DNA from: Cercospora beticola
Taxonomy: Eukaryota; Ascomycota; Dothideomycetes; Mycosphaerellales; Mycosphaerellaceae
Reading direction: 5' to 3'
NCBI RefSeq assembly: GCF_033473495.1
Contig: NC_088939.1
Location: forward strand, 4,402,001-4,466,000
DNA: 64,000 bases
Numbering within the stretch: the first letter of the stretch is position 1; each line of letters opens with the position of its first letter. The notes below the pieces were generated by a model that was given only the letters and a program-made list of their open reading frames with translations, was not told the DNA's origin and did no database searches. This document shows, one piece after another, positions 55,201 to 64,000 of this stretch. The position numbers and the translations under genes were made by a program.

Positions 55201-56760
55201 GACTATATTTCCTACCTATTTCGAACGTTAGAGAAATTGCCGTCCGCGTAGAGTAGAAGCGGTAGTATAGGTTAAATAGAAGCGGTATAAGTATAGATAG
55301 GATAGCTAGCTTAATAATATCGTATTAGCCGACGATATCCTATCTTATTCTCTCTACGATATAGATCTTATAGTAGGCGGTCTTAGTAGCGACCTAAAAG
55401 GCCCTTATATCGGTAGGCTTAATATAGACCTTATAGTAGCCTAGTAGATAGCCGCGTTTTAACTAGAGTAGCTTGCCTGCGAGAGTATCGTCCGCCTCGT
55501 TTAGAGCGACTACCGCGATCTATTTATATACTACCGGTAGGGAAATACGATCCTAGCTCTAGCTAGGATAATATAGGATAACGGCTAGTAGGCGACGGAC
55601 GGTTCCGAGTATAAAATTAAAGCCGCGGATTAGTATATCGTATAGGAGGTAAGGCGTCTATTATACTCCTAGTTTTATCCGGGATAAGAACTATAGTACG
55701 AGCTACGGATTATAGTAGAAGACGGCGGTATAGGTATAGTAGGTCTCGACTAGTAGTTAAATCTCCTATATAGTAGAAAGGCTAATTAGTAGATAGTAGT
55801 TATATAAACGGGCGTATACTCTCGTTACGAATATAGCGTTAGCTCTATAGTCGAGGAAATCTATAACTATAGACTAGATAGGGAGTAATAGCTAGGCGTC
55901 GGTAGTTATATCGATTAGTAGCGTCTAAGTCGCGCCGACTATTAGAGGATAGCCGTCCTTAAAGAGAAACTAAAGATCCGTATCGGTTAGAAGAGAGGTC
56001 TAGATAGATATAATTACTATAATTAGGCCGTACGTTATTACGTCGCGCTTCTACTACGTAGTAACTAGGACGATACGGCGCTTACCTTATATTAGTACTA
56101 TCGGGACCGGGGTATTCGCTACGTCTAGTAGTAGGAGAGCGTCGAACTTAGTAAGGAATTTAACGGAGTTTCGCTAGAAGAAAGAGAGGATAAAATCCTT
56201 AGCGACTATCGCGGCTATAATAGTAGGAGCGCCTTCTATCTCCGTTATATAGTCGCCCTTCTCGCGGCCTATTTATTTAATATATTCGCTACGAAAGTCG
56301 TCCGAGGTCGGGATAGTATAAAGGAATAGGTTTAGTACTAGAGTCGAGAGAGCAAACGGGTAGTAGATATCTTCCTTTTTCTACTCTATAGTCGGCTTAG
56401 CTATATTAGAGAGTATTATATTCTTTAGTAACGTCGCGGACGTAGAGGTAATTCTATTATCGAAGACCGGCGTCTATATTTCGAGTAGCTTAGCGATTAG
56501 AGCCGTTCGCTTAAGGTCGCGAATATTAACTAGAATAGTCTAGCTCTTATTAAACTTCTTATATATCTTTTCGCGTAGTAGGCCGAGCCGGTCGAGCTAG
56601 TCGTCGTTCGTTACCGAAGAAGCTATATTACTAGCTATATAGCGGACGAGATAGTTATAGTATTTATTACGTAGTAGAGGCGGTCGTATAGCAGTAGTAT
56701 CGCTTAACGTATAGGTAGACGTAGGTACGCTATCGGAGTTAAGGATATAGCCTTACTAAT
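52290..56760 (-). pseudogene. Long degenerate coding region of unknown family
   Basis: In the stretches read (56.76-56.40, 55.05-54.45 and 52.95-52.30 kb), the minus strand holds a protein-like frame interrupted only by TAA and TAG. Composition is protein-like: mixed hydrophobic helices (ILALLKGDYDYLYLLILGRF, IYKKFNKS) in the upstream part, a Ser/Asn/Asp-rich stretch, then a basic C-terminal part with KKRKA and KKKRRL clusters near 52.4 kb. If it is continuous, the ancestral protein was above 1400 residues. I recognise no Gag, protease, polymerase, integrase, helicase or transposase motif. It starts about 0.3 kb downstream of the Gypsy chromodomain and ends next to the Copia Gag, on the same strand as both. 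It may be a third open reading frame of one of these elements, a separate element, or a captured host gene. Confidence 0.5.
52581..52676 (-). repeat. 33-bp tandem repeat (11-residue peptide repeat)
   Basis: Three copies of a 33-base unit start at 52581, 52614 and 52647, the first two identical. In the minus frame they encode an 11-residue repeat (LAKSTIKTSLT) inside the basic end of the unknown degenerate coding region. The unit length preserves the frame. Confidence 0.85.
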
Positions 56761-57078
56761 AGGTATTAGACGTATCTAGTAGAAGATATAGTAGAGATAC
56801 TAGCGGCTAAGTTTACTACTATCGTATAATAGAAATTTCTAGTAGCTAGTTACTATTAACTATAAAACACGCTAGTATAAATACGGACGCAAACGCGAAA
56901 GTAAAGCGCGACGTTACCGGCGTAGTCTGCGCTCGGTACGCGTCTAGCGCGTAGTATCCCTATCCGCTCTCGAGTCGAGACGTAGAGGTCGTAGTAATAG
57001 TAAATACGAAGGTAATATAGTATAGCGGCGCTAACGGTTACTACGTCGTAGTTCCTACTAGCGAGGCAAAGAATAGTC

Positions 57079-57225
57079 TCGGTCGTAATTCGCTATTAAA
57101 TCTATAGTATCGCGGAGGTCGTCGATATCGTACTAGATATTATAGCTATAGTTATAGTCTTTCTATTTTACTAAGTACTATAGCCGGCCGCGGGACGTCC
57201 TACGATTAAGAAGCCTCTCGATCTT
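57079..57225 (-). pseudogene. Chromodomain at the end of the Gypsy integrase
   Basis: The minus frame reads IERLLNRRTSRGRL, a degraded YLVK-K-DY core with Trp codons turned to stops, and YDIDDLRDTIDLIANY. This is the three-strand plus helix pattern of chromodomains at the C-terminus of fungal Gypsy integrases. The aromatic cage cannot be judged because the Trp codons are mutated. Confidence 0.75.
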
Positions 57226-57399
57226 AAAGGAGAGCGCGTTATCGTCGTCGTAGTTAGCTATCTATACCGGGCCTAGTTCTAGCAGATCGTAGTCGTAAGA
57301 GTTATTACCTTATAGGTACGGCTCTAACTAGGCTACCGAAACGACTAGATAGATCTTTATTACTAGAGGGAGGACGAGTCTATATACGAGTCGTCCTAT

Positions 57400-58420
57400 A
57401 GTACGATCTACTAGGAAAGAGCTAGCTCGCTAGTAATAGTACTTATAGTTACGCTATCCTAGAATCTCGTACTCTCTATATAAACGAAGAAGGACTTACT
57501 ATCCTAGTACGAATCGGATAGAGTAGTATACTACGTCGTACTAGTCTTTTATTACTACTACTACCTATACTAGGAAGTCGGTAGCTTAGTTCTATACCTC
57601 CTAGCAAATAGCGATATAGTCGGCCGTAGGTAATTTAGCTAAAAGTAGGAGCGCGTCTAAGTTATTCTTAAAACCCTAAATAATTACGTTCGGGATTTCG
57701 CCGGAAGAGGTATTACGGGAATTATTAAGCTCGGCTTAAATATACGGGAGAGCCTCTATCTAATTAGCTACCGGGAAGGACGTAATAAAATATCGTAATA
57801 CGATTTCTATAGTCTAGTTCGTCCTCTTACTTTAACTATCTATCTAAGAGTAATAGGTAGTCGTAGCTAGAAACCTAGTACCTAGTTTTTAAAAGGCAGA
57901 CTTTATAAAGTTAGATAGCTATCTCCGATTACGGTCGCTAATTATTACTACTAGTAGGGATCTCTTATAGACGATATAGCTATATAGCTAGGTAGTACTA
58001 TATTCGGCTACGGACTAGTCTTCTTTTACCTTCGTAAGGATAACTCTTTTCGAGAATTTATAGGTCTCGGTAAGGAAGCTATTAAAGCTATCTACTAGTA
58101 GAAGGCTAAAGACCTAGTTAGCTATAACTATATAGTCTAGTACTACGACGGCGTAGATAGGATTTAGCTCTCTATATAGCCGGTAGTAGTAAGTCTAGTT
58201 TAAGATATAGTCCGAGTAGTACTTAATATAAAGACGGAGTTCCTTAGCTAGCCTATAGATATAGAAGGAGGTAAAGACGCGGACGTATATATAGTAAAAT
58301 CCGGAATAGTAGTAGTCGTTATAGGCTATTCTAAATATCTCCTTTATTAAGGAACTAGGAATATAAAGGCGTTCGCGACTATTAGTATTATCCTTAAAAT
58401 ATATTAGGCCGTCGCGTAAG
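57400..58420 (-). pseudogene. Gypsy integrase trace
   Basis: The frame begins near FLRDGLIYFKDN and passes a His/Cys-depleted zinc-binding region (YNDYYYSGFYYIY). It then shows the three core positions: Asp in VVVLDYIV, Asp in VIISDRNRR, and the S-K-R-T-N segment where the core Glu reads Lys. Several Trp and Gln codons are stops. Confidence 0.75.
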
Positions 58421-59549
58421 AAGAACTATAACTCTAAGAGTACCGCTTCTTATTCGCTATCGTTTTCGTCCTCGCCTTTAAGGTCCCGGATACGCTACTA
58501 CTCCGCGGCTTATAGTTGCTCTAGCCGCTATACCTAAGCTAGGTCGTTCTAGTATCTATAGATTAAGTCGCGCTTAAACTCCTCCGATAACCCGACTAAG
58601 ATAGAGTAAAACGCTATCGTCTCTACGGACGTATATATATAACTAGTATTCTTATCGATTATTATAGTATAGAAATACTATACGTCCTTATACTCGTATA
58701 GGTAAAGGTATATAGAGTTATCGACTATATCGCGAGCTTAGTCGGAATCGTTATATATAAAAGAATCGAGAGTATCTATATTCGTACGTCTCCGGTCGTC
58801 GATTAAGCGACTAAGTACGTCCGGAATACTATATAGACGGCTAGACCGGTAGATTGCAACTATACTATAGAACTACGATAAGTACTAGCTAGCTCGTATA
58901 AGGCGAAGGTTTATACGGTCTAGAGACGTAGTACTAGTTATCGACTCGGATACTATAATTCCTAAAGTAGTAGTATAATCTATAAATATAAAGACGGGTT
59001 TCTATAAGGCCTATAAGACGTAGCGTAGTTTCCTTATAGTCTAGATAAGGCTAGCGACTTCTAGTTCTATCGCTAGATATCGCGATTCTACGTCTAATAG
59101 AGCCTTACTTAAGTATATAACTAGCTAGACTTTAGTAGCTAGGAAACGAACTGCCTTACTACTATCGGTAGAGGTAGAGTCGCCTTCTACTATATACGTA
59201 ACTACGGCAAAGCTATCGTAGCTAGAATTAAGATCGATATAGAGAGGACGATAGGAGTCGGTATAATAGAGGAAGGACGCCGTTCGGTAGATCTTAGCTA
59301 GAATATCGAAATAGCGACGCTACTAGTTAAGGTTTTCGGCGTCGTCCTACGCTCTAGTTCGTACTACGAATCGCTTATAGAGATTGCCTCGATTAGGTCT
59401 CTATCGTAGTAAGTACTTCTTCCTTTCCTCGAATAGAGCTATAATTTATAAAAAGTATAGGATATAGTACCGTTACTAGCCTATAATACTAATATAAAAT
59501 TCTAACTTCTTAAGCGTCTATAGAAATAGAAGGTCGAGGATAGTACGAA

Positions 59550-60150
59550 CCTTTTCTTTATAGATAGTATAACTAAGGCTACTAACTCTCTAACCTAGAA
59601 GAGCCGCGGATAGATACCTAAGAAAGGTTTTCTAGAGTATAATACTAATATCGAAGGAATTAAGGAGGCCGAATAGGTAGTTAAGGTATATAAGGTAGTC
59701 GTTAAACGTCCGCGAGAAGATAATAATATTATCGATATATATATAGTAGAAGTCTCGAAACGGCTTAAGAATATAGTTAAGTTACTACTAGACGTATTAG
59801 ACGCTACCGGCGTACTCTATAATTGCGACATTTATCTATTCTTATCCGTAGTAGCTATTAACTATAAATTTATAGCGGTCGTCTTTAGCTACGGCCTATT
59901 AGTAGAAGAACGATATCGTATCGATTATAGTAATATATTCTACGCTACGGAGAGCGTCTACGATCTCGCCTTATCGTAGTAAGAGATAAGAGTTCTTAAC
60001 TACTATCTTATTTAAACTATAGATATCGACTACGGCCCTACCTTTCTATACTAGTTTACTATCGAGTAGGACTATCTTCTAAATAATAAAGATAGGAAAA
60101 CCGAAGGGAGTCGGCCTTATTATAAACTCTATTTTACTGTATTCGTATAA
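59550..60150 (-). pseudogene. Gypsy reverse transcriptase trace
   Basis: The minus frame reads RPTPFGFPIFII, KGRAVVDIYSLNKI, then the active site at 59728-59739. The site is YIDN instead of YxDD: the second catalytic Asp has become Asn by a G-to-A change, a typical RIP outcome. IIIFSRTFNDYL follows. Confidence 0.8.
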
Positions 60151-62299
60151 GGCGTTAAAGGCTTTATTAACTACTTCGCGGTCGAGTCTAGAAAGAGGAT
60201 AAATAGTCGTAAGTAAGCGGTAGACCTTACTACTACTAAGGAGCGGAATAGGTAGGTAATCGGCTTTAGAGACTTTAACTATAGTACCTTTATTAACCTA
60301 GAGGCGTTTCTACTTCTTAACTAACGTCGTATACGCCTTTTAGCGAGTCTCGTCCCTATACGCCGTATACCTATTCTCTAATTTATACTCTATAGAGTTT
60401 AGCGGTATATCTAGAGAGACCGCTACCTTCGGTAGGGTAGACTTACGAGTTAAACGCGACTCGGCCTTAGAAAATCTAGAAGCTCGGCTAAATCTTCGAC
60501 GCGGCTAACTAGAGTAACTAGGAAAGCGCTCTCTAGTACTATTCTATAAACTACTCCGAGACGCGTTTATAGTAGAAGAATTACCTCCGTAGTACTATAA
60601 TTAGCGACTAAGACGTACTCCGTATAGCTGTTTAAGACCGCGTTTAAAATACGTAGAGAACGCTAGAGTCTAGTAAGATAGTTCGGCTTAGGAACGAAGT
60701 TAAAATTATAGTCGTTCGGTAGTAGGTTATATATAGTAATCGGGACCTAGGACTTAGAATATAGTAGTAATACGAAAGACTCTACTGTCTCTAATATAGT
60801 ACGGAATAGCGTCTTAGCCTTCCTCGTAACTAATAATAGGACCTTAGCGTTTTTATACTACTCTAAAGTAGTAACTTTACGGCTAATATCTATTATAATA
60901 TCCTCCGTAGCGATAATATCTATTCCTACGAGTATCTTAACTAGTAAGTTATAGACGACGTAGGTAGTATAGCGAACGTAAGCGAGAATATATTCTCCCT
61001 TAACTAAGGCCGGAATCTATATATCGATAGTAGCGAATCGGTCGTATTCCTACGTACCTACGATATCTTTAATCCGATACGGCCGAGGTAGCGGATAGAG
61101 TTATACGTCCGAGTAGTAGTTATATAAGAAGTCCTCGTCTATAAGAGTACCGCCTACGCCGGTATTAAGGACTATCTAGTAATTAGGGCCGTCCTAGCGT
61201 ACTCTTAAAGCGAGCCGGAGGTACTAAAAGGATCGTATTAGGACGTTACTTATACTACGCTACGTAATAGTAGTCGATTCGATAATACGCTCTAGCGGAC
61301 CGACCTTATTCCCCGAGGTAAACTAGGTCGCTATTAAATATACCGAGGTTTAGTACGTCCTTAAGGCGGACGCTAATAGAAAGTATTACTTATACGTCTA
61401 ATAGTAGTATTCGCGAGAAAGGAAAGCTAGCGCGAAGGAACCTATCGCGGCTATAATATCTATAGCGAAGAAATAGGAATCTACGTTCCTTAGTACTATA
61501 CTATAGTCGTCCTTAAAGTTAATTATACCTATAAATATACCTAGAACGTCCGGAGATACCGAACGGCTATAGGATCGGTCTTCGGTATAGTAACTATTAA
61601 CGGACGAAGGACGGCTATCTAGGTTCGCTATATATATACGGCCTCTACGGCTACGAGAACGCGCTCGCTCGCGTCTAGGTTTAGTATACTCCTAGAAGAA
61701 ATAGCCTAGCTTACTATAGTTATAGTAAGGACGGCTAGAACGTTCGTCGATAGGTTCTTATTTAATATATAGTTCTTATTTAATACGGACGTTATTAGAT
61801 CCGCCGCTATTTCTACGGAGGCGCGGAAGGCGATCTTATATATAGTCGTTTTACTACGAGGCTAGGTTAGGATATAGTCGGTTTCTAGGAAGCTAAGTAT
61901 CTATAGGGCGACGGCTATCGGATTAGTTCTACGTAGAGTATCGTCTATAGGTACGATCGTACTCTTACGCTAGTCCCTAATACCGACCGCGTTTATCTAT
62001 ATTAGCTCTATCGGTATTATACTTACCTAGGCGGCGGCTAGGACGGCCGGGTTCTATTTATTTCTAAGAAAATATTTAGTTCTTAATTTAGGTAACGAAT
62101 ACGTTAACTATAGTCTCCGACGTCGAGAAGAGTATAAAGACGTAAAGATCGGAGTATAGGCGTATCTAGGCTATACTTAATTATACTATACGGTCGGTTA
62201 TATAGGCCTCTCTTAATAGGCGGACGATATTTAGGACGAACTCTATAGGTAAGTAGTCCGTACGAACGTCTTTCTATATAAAGGCTTCTAAATCTAGGC

Positions 62300-62850
62300 G
62301 GGCTAAGGCCTTAGAGGCCGGTAATTAGAACTTATTCCGAAGGGCTGTCTCCTACCTATCGATTCTACGGCTGCCTCGGATATTTCGACGGTCGTCCTCG
62401 TTTAGTTCTAAGTAGAACTAGGATATCGCCGTACCTCGTAGGCACTTAACTAGCTACTAATAGGTACTAGAGGAGCTATTAACGTACGTATAGTCCTTCG
62501 TAGCGTCTAGGAATAAGTAAACTAACCTATAAAAGGTCTTACTACCTCGGTCTACGATATCTTCTTTAGGTAGCTCTATAGTCGTAGCGTCTAGATAGAA
62601 GTACCTAATCTCGTCGAGCTTAAATCGTCCGTCTCGCGAACGGCTACGGTAGACTAGAGAACGGCTAGGGCGCTAGTTACTATTATAGTAAGGATCGTAG
62701 TTTCGAGAGCTACGAGAGGTATAGGATCCGTCGTTACTAGAAGAGGAGGACGGGTTATAGTAGCTATAGCGGCGGCGACTACGTCCGTTGTTATTCCTAC
62801 CGCGATCGTTACGTCTATAGTAGCGATTATACGATCCTCTATTATCGTTA
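62300..62850 (-). pseudogene. Gypsy Gag trace
   Basis: An Arg/Ser/Tyr-rich segment (RSRDGRFKLDEIRYFYLDA) followed by a GSKTF-like stretch resembles the conserved Gag core of fungal Gypsy elements. The N-terminal part upstream, to about 63.8 kb, is too altered to read safely. Confidence 0.55.
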
Positions 62851-63578
62851 CTATTATTAGAGAGAGAAGGATTACTACGTCTACGTCTTAGCTATATACT
62901 ATCGTAGTAGCGCTTATAGTTATCGTCGTTATAGCGGAGTAAGAGCAAACTAGCGCGTTCTAGACGTAGATTACGCGCTTCCTATTAACGTTCGTTATTA
63001 GTTAAGTCTACTACTACGTAGGCGTCTTATCCTAAAACTCGCTATAGCGGCTATACTAGTCGCGGCTATAGCGCCTACTATAGCTAGAGCTAGCGTTCTA
63101 GGTATATAAAGCGAGCCTCGAACTAGTTAAGCCGAGTCTAAGTCTAGGTCGCGTAGGTCGCTATAGTATTCCTTATCTTAGCTAGAAAGTCGTTAAGGTT
63201 CGGGACTTATAGAATAGCTTAGGTAGAGTCGGTAGCTAGAGGATTAGCTCGTCTAGCGGCTAGCGGCTCTAGTATACGACTGCCGGCTAGCTACTATTAT
63301 TCCGTAACTTCCGGTAGAGGAGTACGTCCTAGGTATAGAGGGACCGAGTCTCTATCTACTACCTACTTAGCTACTATTATAGTACGGGCGGCTAGAATAA
63401 GCAGTAGTAAAGAATTGCGGCGTTAGTAACTATAACCTATAGCTCTTATAAGTAGTAGATAGTCGTTCCTACGTCTATAATACTATACGTTTCTATACGG
63501 TCCTACGTACTCGCTATAGAGTCCGTTTCTACTAAAACTGCCGAGTAGTCTCTACTAGTATTATTAGTATAGGTTATT

Positions 63579-63614
63579 ACGAACTAGTTTACGAACTAGT
63601 TTACGAACTAGTTC
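63579..63614. repeat. 12-bp tandem repeat
   Basis: Three copies of ACGAACTAGTTT, the last with one change, at 63579-63590, 63591-63602 and 63603-63614, within the Gag-side part of the RIP block. Confidence 0.85.
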
Positions 63615-64000
63615 TTACTAGTTCTCTATTTCCGCCGTTACTAGTATCGGACTCGGTAAAGGTATTATATAGACGTAAACGACTAGTAATTTAACGGCCG
63701 CGAGGACGGGAGTCTCGATAGACGGCTATAGTAGGGAGATCGGGAAGTACTCTAGAGTTCGTAGTTCTAAGCTAGAGAGCTCGGATTATAGCTACTACTT
63801 AGGCGAGTTAGCGGGAGGAGAGCGCTTAACGGACGTATTAGATAGAGTTTCTTACAGCTATTCTTATAAAGTCTTAGGCTACTAAAATAGCGGGCCGTAC
63901 GCGTCTAGCTATAGAGGCTATAAACGCGAACGCGAACGTAAACGCGGCAAGGATTTAGTACGTACGGCGTAGTTAGCTTAGTTTATACGTCTACGGTCGC

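Larger units (their letters stand above)
46341..64000. repeat. RIP-degraded transposon block
   Basis: From about 46.34 kb to the window end, CpA and its complement TpG nearly vanish while TpA dominates and CpG stays common. This is the dinucleotide signature of RIP acting on both strands in ascomycetes. No intact gene remains: the longest open frame starting at a start-like codon is 99 codons. Protein traces can still be followed on the minus strand, with stops that are TAA or TAG in the frames I read, as expected from C-to-T changes in CAA, CAG and TGG. The block continues past the window. Confidence 0.95.
57000..64000 (-). mobile_element. Ty3/Gypsy chromovirus, RIP-inactivated, cut by window edge
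   Basis: The minus strand shows the Gypsy order. Gag traces lie at about 62.8-62.3 kb (RFKLDEI followed by a YF segment). The protease region is at roughly 61 kb. The reverse transcriptase spans 60.15-59.55 kb (RPTPFGFP at its start, KGRAVVDI, then the active site). The integrase spans about 58.4-57.4 kb with a zinc-binding-like N-terminus and the DDE core. A chromodomain follows at 57.23-57.08 kb, directly after the integrase. Stops are TAA/TAG throughout. The 5' LTR would lie beyond base 64,000, and no 3' LTR was recognised. A chromodomain makes this a chromovirus, a lineage that targets heterochromatin. Confidence 0.85.

Overview
The window is a piece of a filamentous ascomycete genome. 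The supporting evidence is eukaryotic genes with short introns (49-91 nt, GT...AG, CTAAC/CTGAC-like branch points), fungal-only families (DUF3405, Rav1, GH53 galactanase, family 2 heme-thiolate peroxidase), and an AT-shifted block almost without CpA/TpG, which is the signature of repeat-induced point mutation (RIP). A Dothideomycete, perhaps near Mycosphaerellales, is my best guess, but that is inference from style, not from a search.

Bases 1 to about 46,300 are a normal gene-bearing arm. From left to right: the 3' part of a secreted M28 aminopeptidase (+); the RAVE subunit Rav1 (+); a DUF3405 type II membrane protein (-) whose reading frame opens with GTG; a 3.3 kb stretch without a convincing gene; a coiled-coil protein with a C-terminal hydrophobic segment (+); a five-exon secreted heme-thiolate peroxidase (+) facing an epoxide-hydrolase-like alpha/beta hydrolase (-); a small C2H2 zinc-finger protein (-); an unrecognised 631-aa basic protein (+); a three-exon GH53 endo-galactanase (-); a two-exon mitochondrial PP2C phosphatase (-); the tether Uso1/p115 (-) divergent from the nuclear exoribonuclease Rat1 (+); a degenerate tandem array of about 96 bp units; the SEA-complex subunit Rtc1 (-); a two-exon unrecognised protein (+); and a Snf2/RING ATPase of the Uls1 type (-). 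Most are housekeeping genes. The peroxidase, hydrolase, peptidase and galactanase are the secreted or accessory part.

Bases from about 46,340 to 64,000 are a RIP-degraded transposon block, with all recognisable coding traces on the minus strand. About 46.4-52.15 kb holds a Ty1/Copia element (Gag, integrase, reverse transcriptase and RNase H traces). About 57.0-64.0 kb holds a Ty3/Gypsy chromovirus (Gag, reverse transcriptase, integrase, C-terminal chromodomain). Between them, about 52.3-56.8 kb reads as one long degenerate protein I could not assign to any family. Its frame is broken only by TAA/TAG, as expected when RIP hits Gln and Trp codons. This is the strongest candidate for something undescribed.

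The gene models with introns were spliced by hand. Every one closes in frame, but none has transcript support.
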